Shown here in pieces: positions 33,901 to 45,334 of a stretch of DNA of 64,000 nucleotides; within the stretch, counting starts at the first letter, position 1, and each line of letters opens with the position of its first letter. The DNA lies in contig OZ018317.1 in assembly GCA_963969495.1 (NCBI GenBank), forward strand, positions 30,064,503 to 30,128,502. The letters are read 5' to 3'. The translations under genes were made by a program, and so were the position numbers. The notes beneath the pieces were generated by a model. The model saw only the letters and a program-made list of their open reading frames with translations, made no database searches and was not told the origin of the DNA. Source of the stretch: Ceratothoa steindachneri. Its lineage: Eukaryota; Arthropoda; Malacostraca; Isopoda; Cymothoidae.

Positions 33901-35510
33901 GTAACGGGCCGCTCAACCGTTCCCTGGTGGACTTCGGAGTGTGCGAAATCCATCAAAAACTACAAGTTAGCTCATGCCCGATTCCGGCGGAACCCTACCT
34001 TGTGTAACAAGGTTGACCGAAACCGAGCTAGGGCGCTTCACCAAAGAACCCTTCGTCAGGCTTGCCGAACTTTATGGCGCCGCTACGTTTCCTCAATTTC
34101 CTCTATGACTCCTACCGCAAATATCTGGAAGAAGATTAACAATATCTGGGGTCGTTATGCCGGCCATAATACCCCCACTTAATTTACATGGATTCTTAGT
34201 GAATGATAGCCTGGTGGTCAGCATCGCCTAGGCCGACCATTTCGGTGTCGTCAGCATTGTTAACCATTACGATAAGGCTTTTCTAGCCTATAAATCAAAC
34301 GAAGACTCATCCTCTCAATTTTACGACAAACTTTAACACCTTCCGTATACTGCCCTATTCTCCATCCACGAGTTGCGTGCTGCATTGTTCCTTTATGGAT
34401 CTACTTCTGGCCTTGACGGGATCCATTTTTATATGATTTGGAACCTCTTACTTGATTTATACAACCTTATATGGGTGAAGGGTTTTTACACATCAGCATC
34501 ATCATGGCACGTTGGGATTGTCCTTGCCTTTCTCAAACCGGACACGGATGGGTTGGACGCAGATCACTACCGGCCTATAACTCTTACCAGCTGTCTGAGT
34601 AAGTTGCTAGAGAAGATGGTGTTGGTGCGCCTGAACTGGTCCCTAGAAACCAATCACTGTCTCCAATTTCAGTACGGTTTTTGCAAGGGTCATATTACGT
34701 TTTGAGGGATCGGTCCGGAAAGCTTTCTCGTTAAAGCACAGACTCTGAGCCATATTTGTCGACATTGAGAAAGCTTACCATACGATAAGGCGTCTTAAAG
34801 CAGCTATACGTTTGGGGTATGAGATGTATTTTTTCGTCTTTTATTCAAAGTTTGTTAGCATCTCGATCCTTTATGGTCCGTGTTTGAGACACCTACTCTG
34901 ACCTGCAACCCCAAGAAGAGAGTTCCTCAGGGCAACGTTTTAAGTGTTTTAGGTTTTGTAATTGCGGTCAATCATATAATTTTCCCTCTCACAGAGGGTG
35001 TATCGGCGGCCTTGTTCGTCGATAACTTGGCGCTATACTGTTCCTCGCCTCGCTTTCCATCAGGAGTGCGTCGGCTGCAACTGGCAGTCAATGCGGTTTC
35101 GAAAAGTGCACAACTTAGGGGATTCCGCTTTTCTGCTAGCAAAACTAAGGCAACGTATTTCCACCGGGGTAGAGGGACTCTTGTTCCGCTACCTATCTCC
35201 CTAAAAGATGAAGAGATAGAGTTCGTCTATTAGTTTCGGTTTCTGGGCGTAACTCTTGATCCCAAGCTATTCTGGTTACCACACTTACGCCATCTTTGAA
35301 CGGGCTGTCTGCAAACTCTAGACATTTTGAAAGTCCTCTCCAGTGATCGTGGAACGCTGTGGTCACTATACACTGCCCTCGTTCAATCCAAATTGGATTA
35401 TGGATGCCAAATTTAGTTCTCGGCTTCCCCCTCAGCACGTAAAATGCTGAACCCCATTCGCAATCTTGGAGTTCATCTTTTCAGTGGAGCCTTCTGCACC
35501 TCTCCCGTGA
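33769..35510 (+). pseudogene. LINE-A copy 2 linker and reverse transcriptase
   Basis: The linker (33769-34182) is open for 137 codons, with WWTSECAKSIKNYKLAH and NIWKKINNIWGRY. RT fingers: LAFLKPDTDG and HYRPITLTSCLSKLLEKM (34520-34620). Motif A IFVDIEKAYH (about 34752-34780) keeps its Asp. The motif B region is VPQGNVLSV (about 34921). The catalytic block reads ALFVDNLALYCSS (about 35010-35048), so the second Asp of YVDD is Asn. The thumb ends with FLGVTLDPKL (about 35240) and SGAFCTSPV. Confidence 0.85.
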
Positions 35511-35574
35511 TGAATGTATCCTACTATATAATAATGGTGTTACTTTTCTTGGGAATTCTCTGCCTGTCTTATTT

Positions 35575-36140
35575 ATACGAACCTCCATTAAGGGGGCGTG
35601 ACTTAGCTATCTTTAATCAGAGCGCGAGGCGGAGCCTCACAAGCAAAAGTATATTCGTTTATTCCTTTGTTGAGACTGCTGGGCGGAGTCAAAGGGTGTG
35701 TGTGTTTCAATGTAGACACATTTGGCTACATCCAGCTGACATCAATAGCAAGGTGATAGCAAAGTTGATTTTGTTGTTTCGAAGATCCACTTCAACTTTA
35801 GCTAGCCAACCCGACTCCGTTTTGGCTGCCTCGTTATCTTGTATAGAAACCTTTCGGATCGGAGCTGTTTCCTTGCGTGTGTAGGTTTGTGCATTTGCAT
35901 GGGAAACTCCAACTATTCGATTGCCTTCTTACACTCATGTTTTTTTCTTAATACATGTAAAATTGTGATTTAACATTACACATATGTATTTCGCTTTATT
36001 CTACATTATTTCATTGCTACTACGTGGCATATTGTTTCAGTAGTTAATATGTGTGCCCAATTTCAAGATTTCATAGGTACAACAGTGTGCTCATTTGTGA
36101 GGGTCCTTGTTGAGCCTACTTCACCTTGTAATTCGGGCGT
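35575..36140 (+). repeat. Unidentified dispersed repeat R, copy 1
   Basis: Shares with 43950-44465 a start TTAAGGGGGCGTGACTT, an internal block GACTGCTGGGCGGAGTCAAA and an end region GCCCAATTTCA-GATTTCATAGG then GTTCCTTGTTAGG-like. Roughly 75 percent alike by eye, same orientation. No coding potential and no inverted ends seen. Confidence 0.8.
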
Positions 36141-36382
36141 CACTACAAGTATACCTTAAAGAATCAAGGAGATTCAGATCTGGGGAGCGCGTAATTCATT
36201 CCACACTGTCATTTCTCCCAATCCTGTTAGGGATATTACCAGAAAACCAGATTCCTACCCAACGAGGATCCAGGGGGGCTGAAGCCACACACACACACCC
36301 AAAAAATCAGACTCGTTAATACTTATATATTTCTTTAAACCATACTTGTATTTTGCTATTCAGAAAGTGATGTAATAATAAA

Positions 36383-36384
<2 letters not shown>

Positions 36385-36425
<41 letters not shown>
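36385..36425. repeat. (TA)n microsatellite, 41 bp
   Basis: Perfect array. The surrounding 36140-36880 shows nothing recognisable. Confidence 0.97.
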
Positions 36426-36430
<5 letters not shown>

Positions 36431-36889
36431 TTTTTTAAGCCCTTGCGATCGAATGTATCTTATATGTACATGTCTAAAATACAGGTAATCTCAAAAATAA
36501 TTATTAAATTCAGTATTATACTTTAGCAGACGTCCAAAAACTACAATTCATAATTTTCTGATCTGTGGAAAAAAATTCTGATTTGAGAGAGAGTTATTGC
36601 TCACTCCCGTGTGATATACTGTTATTTCTTATCAATACTGTGTAAGATAACCATTATTAATCATCAATGCCCTTTTCTCAGACTATTCAGAGAGAGGAAT
36701 TCAGGTTAGCACCCCCAAATTTTTATCTTGGATCCACCACTAAATTCTTACCATTGCAGCTTAATCCGAAGAGGCTCCATGTTGTTGAAACTAGGCAGAG
36801 TGACATTTACCTAGCCTATCAACTTACGGCATTACTGGTTGCCTATTATGGGCAGGTATGTCTTGCCTGTGCAAAAACAAGAAAATCTT

Positions 36890-37567
36890 AACATATGTTC
36901 TTTCCGAAAGCTAAACAACACAATGATTTTGTGCACCCCTTGCATGTTTGAAAGGTACATCCAAAATGTGGGTTTTATTGATACCAGTATCGACGTTTCG
37001 TATGTTTAGTTTACCGTTAACGTAAAATAAAGCTTCGTTGCTGAACAACACATAATTATGTGAAACAGTTGTTATCATCCTGTCAGTTATAGAACCCCTC
37101 GCACATCTCTACGCGTCCGTCAAGGTCATCTTCAGTTAAGCTATACAACATTTGTAATTTGTACGGTTGAAAATTCATCATCTTTAATCTTTCTGGCGGA
37201 AATGATGGAAATCCCCAATTCCAAGGATGTCCAAAGAGCTGATTTCTCAGGACCCCCTATCACCCTTCTTGGAGGTTAATAAAGGGGTCTTTCTATCACA
37301 CTCCCTTTTTAATGGAATTTTTGACCAACTTCACACTGCGTCAAAGAAGAGAGGAACTAGCCTGGGTTGGCGTAAGTTGAATTCATCCGCGACCTGTCGA
37401 TATGATCAACCATCGCGCAAACTCATCAGACATCCTCAATTCGTTTTTTTTTTTTTTACGTCAATCTCATTATTCTCTGTAAACATAAATTATATATTAA
37501 TATTACTATTTGTTTAACTATTTAATCATTATATAAATTCACCTGTGCCCAAACTTTATGACCACCT
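36890..37567 (-). pseudogene. mariner transposase remnant (same lineage as mariner-3)
   Basis: On the minus strand, VLFSNEALFYVNGKLNIRN (about 37060-37000) matches the first catalytic block of mariner-3 (LVFSNEAIFHTNGKVNKHN). As there, Asn stands where Asp is usual. The sequence just after 37541 (CCCAAACTTTATGACCACCTTGTA) looks like a mariner end, but no partner end was found. Confidence 0.65.
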
Positions 37568-37599
37568 TGTATATAAAAATATCTCGTCATTTTTATATA

Positions 37600-38462
37600 C
37601 TTTGTTTTAAAGAAAACTAAAAGTTTTCAATTTGGGGGCCACATAGGTATAGTAAAAATAATAATAATAAAGTTTTAATAATTATTTTAGCTGTCCCTGA
37701 AATATTTTTAGAAACAATGACCCCTCGTTATGTAGTGCAGCCAGAATATCCTAAGCGTAAACCAGGAAGATAATACGAGTTTGTAAACCCCAAAACCGTG
37801 AGTAAACAACGAAAACTTTATACTACAGAGTTTCCCTACAAAAAATATCAGGAAATTTGGCGATCATTTGGGAAGTTTAAAGGTACGTGGAGACGAAAAT
37901 TCGATTAATCGGAAAACTACACTTGCTTTCCCTTATCGTGTCCTTCGGAACGAGTTATCAGTTCTTTACATTTTTGTTCGCGTGTTTTTTGATGTGCTTC
38001 AGTAAGAAAATTGCATTTAATTCGGATGGTTAATGCGGAAGACTATCATTTGATAACTGTAGTTCTCGGGATATTTCACGCTGACTTGAATGCATTCTTT
38101 CGTGTCTTGGTGATGTGACAAGGTCCAACACAGCCCGTTTGGTAGGCGAAGAAATTTTCTTAATTGTGCGAGATCCACGTTTACGAACTTTAGGAGCAGA
38201 TGACCCTTCCTCTTTAAGTACACCGACAACATCGGTAAATTGATTTTTAGTAGTGAACGTAAGAACTCTGGCAAAATTTCCTAGCATTTTTTCAGTCCCC
38301 AAGTTGGATGATCTTTCTTGGAGAAAACAATAATTTCACGTTGAAAATTTGGTAACTGCGGCATCCTGGAATTAAAGGCAAGGGAATTGTAAAACTATGT
38401 TAGTTAATTTTGCGTGTGTAAAATGTAAATCTAAAATGTCCTGGTTTTGTGGGGCACCCTGT
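37600..38462 (-). pseudogene. Tc1/mariner transposase remnant
   Basis: Reads on the minus strand from a possible start at 38364 (MPQLPNFQREIIVFSK). The DNA-binding region follows (KRGSRTIKKISSPTKRAVLD, REISRELQLSND), then FLTEAHQKTREQKCKELI (about 38010-37958) and a VxFSDxxNFRLHVPLN block (about 37930-37880) around the first catalytic Asp. The right end reads GGGGCACCCTG (to 38462) followed by TA, a mariner-like terminus. The left terminus and C-terminal catalytic part are lost. Confidence 0.7.
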
Positions 38463-38464
38463 AT

Positions 38465-39044
38465 TTGAAATGGTGCCTTTAAATACACCTTCAGTCCTTC
38501 AAAAAGTCGAAGGCCCTAAATCTATAGCGCACAAGAGACTCACACTTTGTTGCCGCAGTCCATGGCGAGACTTCCATGATCGCTTGAAACCCAAACCAGG
38601 TGGAGTATATCCCTATTTAAAAGTGAAAGTCAATATAATTTAGACAATAAACCCACCCCCGCCTATCATTTGGTACTGAAGACTTCAAATATTTACTTCA
38701 TAGCTGGATACCACCTTTCAAGCGAGTCAGCCTCCTGCTCCCGCAGGAACATTCCATTTCGTCCTTCGGTGGGACTGTTTCCCGTAAAAATCTGCCCCTT
38801 GAGGATTGTAGTGCCCTCTCCCGGATTTTGAGAGCTTGTGTTCAACGTATGAATGTGTCCTTGGTTTGCGCTGACTATGTCAATGAAGAGCCACCTTTGG
38901 AATACTGTACAGGGCACGCCTGAGGAACGCTCCTCATCCAATCTAAACTGATGGATCAATCTAACCGCCCGAAAAGAAAATTAATTGACAAAAGCGAAGG
39001 TTAAAATAGACAATTGAAGCAAATGGGTTTTTTTTGGGGGGGGG
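38465..39044. other. No recognised feature
   Basis: Mixed-composition sequence with a minus-strand frame of 88 codons (38693-38959) that I do not recognise. A G-run at 39035-39045 precedes the hAT target duplication. Confidence 0.5.
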
Positions 39045-39052
39045 GAGATTGG

Positions 39053-40500
39053 CAGAGCTGGGCGTTGCGGCAGCAAGTTGCCACTTTGCCGCATTATGAA
39101 TTTCGAAGTCGCAAAGTCGAAAGTCGCAAACGTTTGGAAAAAGTCTGACTAAACAAAGTCGCACCGCCAATTTTCCGCGACTTTGAACAGGAACAAAGAC
39201 GACTTTTTTAAAAGAAATTGCCGCGGCTATTTTAAGCCAGTTTTAAAGCTCGATTTGGCTAAAAATGTCAAATTTGAGTTGCTAACATTATTTTTATCTG
39301 ATTTTTAACTTTCCTTTTACGATAAATTAAATTCTTCACATAATATGAGAGTGACGTTACATGAAACTACCTAAACGTACCAAAAAAAGGTTTGTCAGTC
39401 TGAATTTCATTATAAATTAGTAAAATTACATACACTTTTCAGGCGTGAACCAAGTTTTAAACCTGTCTTGTCAGTTAAAAACGTTCGAGAAAGTGTTATG
39501 CCTTGTGGCGTTCATCGTGCGAATTAATCTCATTTCCTCCTATTTTAATATTTGCTTTAACTTTTCTTGTGACTAAGACGAAAAAATTAGTGTGAGGTGT
39601 AAGAAGTAATTAACATCTAAGGGCAGTCTACCTTTAACATGCCTATAATTAAACAGGCCCCTGGTGCAGGCCCTCCTCAGGGGCTATGAAAAGAGGTTTG
39701 GCCACCTCTTTGAGGATGGCGACCTCCTTATGGCCACAGCCGTCCACCCCAACCTCACCTCCAAGGCCCTAGAGATCATTGCCCCTGACAAGGTGGAGGA
39801 GATCAGGGACACGATCACCAGGGAGCTAAGGGCCGCCATCAAGCCCAGGGAGGAGGAGCGGCAGCAGCGTCAGCCTGGCCAGCCAGAAGTGCAGGAACCC
39901 CAGGACTTGGACGCCCGCCTCTTCAACAAGTTGTTTGCTAGAGACCCGGCCAACCAGCAGCAGGATGTGGGGGAGGTCTTGAGGAAGTCCATGGAGGAGT
40001 GGGTGCCCTCTAAAGGCGAGCTGGATTGGTCCCTCTTTCCCTACTAGCACAGGGAGGTGTGAGTGGACTTATTCATTAAGTACAATACCCCCCTCCCCAG
40101 TTCTGCAGGTGTGGAGAGGCTATTCAGCACGGCCGGGGACGTCCTCAGGGCCAAGAGGTCAACTTTGAGGAGCTTCTGTTCCTCAAAGGGAACATGGACC
40201 TCCTGGAGGAGAAGATGGGCGAGGAGGATGACCTGTAGATATTAGTTTAGGCTGTGTTTTAACTAAAAAATGAATAAAAATGCGTTTTTCTGCCTCATAA
40301 AAGCATGTTTCTGTTATCGCACTAAAGTTTACTTTGTAATTTAGCAGAGTCACACCGGGGAAAAAAAGTCGCAGTCGCAAAGTCACAAGTCGCACTGGGG
40401 GAAAGGGGGGCCAAAGCAGAGTCGCAGTCGCGCCAGATCCGGCGGCAAAGTCGCAAAGTCAAAGTCGCACCTGTAAAAAATCAAGTCGCGCCCAGCTATG
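39053..40500 (+). mobile_element. hAT transposon with TIRs and 8-bp TSD, internally deleted
   Basis: Ends: CAGAGCTGGGCG at 39053 and, reverse-complemented, CATAGCTGGGCG ending at 40500 (11 of 12 match). The flanks GAGATTGG at 39045-39052 and 40501-40508 form the 8-bp duplication typical of hAT. Both ends carry many copies of the motif AAGTCGCA or its relatives (39107-39180 and 40366-40490), probably subterminal transposase-binding repeats. The interior holds only the C-terminal part of a transposase. Confidence 0.95.
39652..40238 (+). pseudogene. hAT transposase, C-terminal part with dimerisation domain
   Basis: A GC-rich frame, sharply different from the AT-rich flanks, reads LVQALLRGYEKRFGHLFED, then LMATAVHPNL, and continues to FPY. 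Two in-frame stops follow at positions expected to be Trp (about 40046 and 40060). The hAT dimerisation block NTPLPSSAGVERLFSTAGDV and LRAKRS comes next (40087-40160). After a frameshift it ends FEELLFLKGNMDLLEEKM and EEDDL (stop at 40236-40238). The sequence before 39652 (TTAAACAG) looks like a 3' splice site, so this may be a last exon; the N-terminal catalytic part is absent. Confidence 0.9.
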
Positions 40501-40509
40501 GAGATTGGT

Positions 40510-43500
40510 CCATTAAATACAGTCACTTGCCGTGGATGAAGACAGCGCTCGATACAGTGTGAGTGTGGTTACTCAGTGCTACAATAACCGCATACCATCA
40601 CTGCGTGCATTGTTGTTCAATTGTCAATTTTCCTAAGCTTGTCTTGACATTCTTGTTTATCTCTTCTTTTCCACTATTCGTTCCTTCTAATCACTTTGCC
40701 GCAAGGCGATGGGGTAAGGAGGGCTCACTTCTCAGAGAAGTATCAGGCTCTGCTCGATTCCTTACGCTGCCCCTAACCTTTCCATATTTTTCCCTTCACC
40801 TAACTTCACTTAGTTACAAACCCTCTCAAATATTCTTTGACGGAGATATCCTCTTTGTTTTCACCTATTTTTGCAAGTCTTGGTTGTTCTGTCTGTTCAT
40901 CCTCTCATTCGCTTGTTATTTACCTAAGACTGAGAAATGAGACTAACGTGGGCATCTCTTCCAGAAGGTTTGATAAAAGGGGTTCAAAAAGCAAGTGGTA
41001 AAGTTGGGAAAAGCAAAAAAGGGGAACGAATGGGTCGCGCAACTCTCCATAACATATCAAATCTCCACACTTAAGGGGGGTCCCTTTTATTCAACGCGTG
41101 AGTAAACTAGAAGAAAAAGAGGGAAATGAACATCTGAAAATGCTACGCGACACAAAATGTGCCGCAGGGTCTCTCACATGCATCAACTCGAAATGTGTAT
41201 AAACAAATGGCAAAATATATTCCATTACTCTTATCTCATCCAAATCAATTTCATTATTATTATTTTCCATTATTGGTTTATTGAATTTGTGAAAGTTTTA
41301 ATAGGCGTCAGTCGATGCTTACTGCCATCGTTTGGGAATTACAAGGCAGCACCTCTCAAAGGTACTCGACGAATGGTATCGCCATATGTAATATTAGGCG
41401 GAATCTCCTCCTCGGCCTGGATAAAACCAGTTAAGGGGATTGGTGTTAAATCCCTTTAAAAACGAGACCTAATTTATCTTTAACGAAAGAATTCGGGGAT
41501 TTTCAATCGTCCATTAATTATTTTTCGTGTTCTTTGCGGCGTGACGAGTACCGAGCAGCCAGCTCTGTTCGAACTGAGTCTTTTAGGGAGAGCCAAGATG
41601 ATTAAGAGTCCCGCCACTTGATCTCCGCGACGCGGATCAGTCAGTGGTTCAAAACTCATCATCACTGACATTTCTTTCTTTTCCGCCTCTCCTTTCCTTT
41701 CTGCAGCTTTTCTCCTTTGATTTTCGAGTTAAGAAGAAGAAGAAAAGGTGTGGGATTGTAAAAGGCTAGTGCCTCCAGAGCTATCCCGCCCCATCTCGTC
41801 TCCTCTGGCCCACTGTCGGGGCCAGAAATGAGGAGAAGGGGCGAGCGATGGAACCCGGACTTCTCTTATTTTTCCTTTCCCCACTCTATGTGCCTTGCAG
41901 CACCGGGGAGAAGGTAACAGGGAAAATTGGAGGAGTGCAGAGAGATGAAGAGGAAAGGGAGCGATAGTACAGCAAGAAATAAGCAAGAAATCGGTTGTCA
42001 AATCCGGTGATGTATCCTTCCCGCTACGTGTAGATACTTTCTTCTTCGTCCTCATTTCCGATCCTCGCCCTGCTTGGGAAGAGTCGGTGAGGCCTCCAGT
42101 CTACTCCTAGTTCTATTTGTGTTGATGGTTCGTTTCCAATTTCGTCATGTGTCCTCTCGATGACTCCTTTTGCTCTCTTCATGATTATCCTGAGGTCTCC
42201 CAAATCTCTCTCCTGGCACGGGGAACCTGCTTCCTCGTGACCAGCCGCGCAATCATACCAACCCTAATTCGACGGTTGGCTCAGAGACTTAATGATTTAA
42301 TGAAAAAAAAACAACTCATACACCGTCGTATTCCTCGAGGAGTAAATCTCGAAGTAAAAGAATGGCGTATGAGTCCCCTGGGGACTTTCAATCCAAATGT
42401 ACCTGTCTTTGATGACAGCCAATCATAAATTGGATCCGCCCCAAAATATTGGCAGACAATTTCTGACCTAATAGCTTTTTACTTACTCTGAAGGAGCAAT
42501 ATACATTAAATTCTAATAAACATTATAAATAAAACCACGACAAAACTAAATCAATAGGCTTTAGTTTCCAACAAACGAAATCAATTGGCTTTCGTTAGAA
42601 AAAATCCCAAATGGGCTTCCTTAACTGAATGTAGAGGGCCATAATCATCTCTTAGCACACAAAGTTGCTCCAAAATTAAGTTCTGAGTGAAGCGTAAATT
42701 GTGAGGCTTCTGGTCAAATTAACCTTCCCGGTCTGCTAAGACTTAGGAAATCCAGGAAAGCATGACTGTACTTGAAAAACCTTAAACTAATGCACTTAAA
42801 TTACGAAATAATAAGGTGATACACCCAATATTGTTCAGGGAAAGGTTTAAGACCAATTAAACCCGTAACCCCAACAAGGGAACTTACCGCAAAGCTACCT
42901 GTTAATAGATATCGGCAAACCTTAAAGCATCAAATTTAAATGAATGATACGAAACTTGGTCTTTAAGATTTATCTTCTCCTGGACGGAAAATCTACCTAT
43001 GAAAAGCATCAGCACTAACTGCCAAATTAACCTCGGGAGAATGGGAAAACTCCAAACCAAATTAATCTTACGGATTTAATAATCCCATATATGGGAACAA
43101 AGTGTTTCCTCAAACTTCACATCCACAGGAGAATACTCACGTTATCAATCGGAAACCTATGTTGCTTTAAAATAATCCTCACTGGGTTACGGAAACTTGT
43201 GAAAAAAGACAAAGGCTTGGACAGTATATTTGACGAACAAAGGCTAACACTAGGTCAATCGTTGCCAGAAAGAGAAATGAAATCATTTTTCAGGTAACGA
43301 GTTTGGGCTACTGAAAGTAGAATTACTTTGATTCAAAAGCAAGGATTTACCAAATTTATCATAAATTCTATTTCTTAAAACTTTGTGGAGGAGTGTTAAC
43401 TCATCATAAAGCTCTTCCGGTTTTGCTTCTGGAGGAACATACGACTCAGAACTGCCCGAAAAAAGACAATTATATGTTATGAATGCGGAACAGAAGATCT

Positions 43501-43945
43501 ATAGATGGTCACCAATTTCGGGGTGACGATGGGTTACCAGTGTATCGGTGTCGGGTTAAGGCGGCCTTGCAGTCGAGTTTGGTCTGACTCCAAAGTGTTC
43601 TTTCGGGTAATCCGCTTGTAGGCTGGGTTTGAATTGTAACCTGATTATTGCTTGGCAGAAGGAAGAACTCTGAAGAAAAATAGCGGTTTTGTAGGCTTTT
43701 AATCTCGGTTTAGGGCTTCCTCAGTTCGAGCAAGCGATATAGTTGAGTTTTCCGTGGTTCTTTTGTGCGCTCACGCCTTTGGGCTGATTATCAGTGTTTA
43801 TTGTAATTCTCCTTTTACGTCAGACTGTTTAGAGTATGGACGGATAGATTGAGGACGAGGAACGGACTCGAGAAGATAATAATAATAATGCTACTAATAT
43901 ACAAATCAGAATGAGAATTATGATGAGAATGTTTCAGCCCGTCTG
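40510..43945. other. No gene recognised
   Basis: About 3.4 kb of AT-rich sequence. Open frames at 40563-40940 and 42147-42428 look like chance: low-complexity or without conserved blocks, and without splice signals I trust. No repeat from elsewhere in the window was matched. Confidence 0.5.
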
Positions 43946-43949
43946 TTTA

Positions 43950-44465
43950 TATCAACGCCACTTAAGGGGGCGTGACTTCTCTTATCTTAATCTGAACGCG
44001 GAGCGGAGCTTATCGGGTGCGTGTGTTCTCTACTAAGACTGCTGGGCGGAGTCAAAGGGTGCGTGTATATTCAGTGTAGGCACGTGTGCACTAAGAGAGT
44101 ATTTGCATTTGGCCACCTGAAGGGGCTCATCGAGCCGACATCCATAGCAAGATTGATTTTGTCCTTTCACAGGTTCATGTAAACTTTGGCTGGTCAGATC
44201 AGATACCGTTTTATGTGTATTCAGCTGTTTTCCACTGCCTCCGTTATCTGTATCAGGACCTTCGGATCACATTTGTTTCCTAATGTGTGTGTTTGTACTT
44301 TAACACCATTTAAAAGTATTTGCTTTGTTCTACATTAGTTCATTGTTACAACATGGCATATTATTTCAGTGTTCAATTTGTGTGCCCAATTTCACGATTT
44401 CATAGGGCCAACGAGCATTTGTGAGGTTCCTTGTTAGGTCTACTACACCTTGCAGTTGTGCGTTA
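43950..44465 (+). repeat. Unidentified dispersed repeat R, copy 2
   Basis: Second copy of the repeat at 35575-36140. Starts ACTTAAGGGGGCGTGACTTC, includes GACTGCTGGGCGGAGTCAAA near 44036, and ends around GAGGTTCCTTGTTAGGTC. It is shorter in the middle than copy 1. Confidence 0.8.
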
Positions 44466-44559
44466 TAGATCATTCGTGGCGCACTTGCAACCATGCAATC
44501 AGAATGTAAATCAATTGTTGGGGTAGGCATAGAACGATGGCCATGATTGTCCTAAAAGA

Positions 44560-45330
44560 AGGGAACTCAATAAAAAAAGAGACGGACACAAAAGAACACG
44601 GAAGACCACGGCAGAAACACCTACGTCTTTATGGCTAAGAGCAACCAACAAGGGTCGACCACACAAATTAACCTGGAAGGAACGCTAAATGTAAAAATAT
44701 TACGTGCATCTTACACGCAAACGTAATGAACATCATAAATCCAGGAAGTTTTTCAACAACGCTTAACAATATGGTGAAAGAACGGACTTGATCCCATGAA
44801 ATTTCCAAAGAAGGATGACTCATCGGCAATCTTCCAAGATTAACGCCACAAAAAACAACCAATGCATTGATTAAAGAGGCTAAGACAAAGAACAAACAGT
44901 AAAAATAGAGGAAGATTCAAACAATGAAGACAGAAACAGAAAACACCTCGAGCGACACGGAGGAGGAGGTCACCCGAGTCATCCGCAAAAAAAAACCCGA
45001 AAAAAAAATCAAAATCATTAAACAAAAGAAGTCTGTCGCCAAGAGAAGAGTCTCCCGAAGCCACCCGACACGACACCAACAGTGGGAGATCCCAAGCGAA
45101 GCACAAACGAAAGCAAAGGAAGATACACTGCTAACTTCTTTCATCAGATAAAACCCAATAGAAAAGAACTATATGGATAAGGAATGGATAACGTGATAAT
45201 GGATATTAAGAAGCTAAAGATTTTACAGTTGAACACAAACGGTTGGAGAGACAAGGAAATCATATATGAAAATTATTTCAGAAGAATCGACCAGGAGGTG
45301 ATCCTAATATTAGGACACGGGAGGAACCTA
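44560..45330 (+). pseudogene. LINE fragment: ORF1 tail and endonuclease start
   Basis: Bases 44924-45151 encode a Lys-rich, acidic-patch tail (VTRVIRKKKPEKKIKI). Bases 45184-45340 encode KLKILQLNTNGWRDKE and continue to RRIDQEVILI, the first beta strand and helix of a LINE endonuclease, where N of the LQLNTNG block is a catalytic position. The expected ET motif is lost, and sequence stops at the junction with the CR1-like element near 45335. Family differs from LINE-A and -B. Confidence 0.65.
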
Positions 45331-45334
45331 GAAA

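Larger units (their letters stand above)
31466..35515 (+). mobile_element. LINE-A copy 2, lacking RNase H and 3' end
   Basis: Same family as the copy at 1-4250: endonuclease start QWNCQGVLPKWEEL against HWNLQGLFPKWEEF, and matching RT blocks. It supplies the ORF1 missing from copy 1. Sequence stops matching at about 35515, just after the TGAF-TSPV block of the RT-RNase H connection, so RNase H and 3' UTR are lost. The upstream stretch 30820-31460 is GC-richer than its surroundings and may be the 5' UTR. Multiple frame breaks; inactive. Confidence 0.88.

Noticed and set aside
40563..40940. 125-codon hydrophobic open frame
   Set aside because: No conserved block, no splice context, and Phe/Leu/Ser content explained by T-rich DNA.
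42147..42428. 93-codon open frame ending VFDDSQS
   Set aside because: I recognise no domain and find no acceptor, donor or promoter that I trust; kept only as unassigned.
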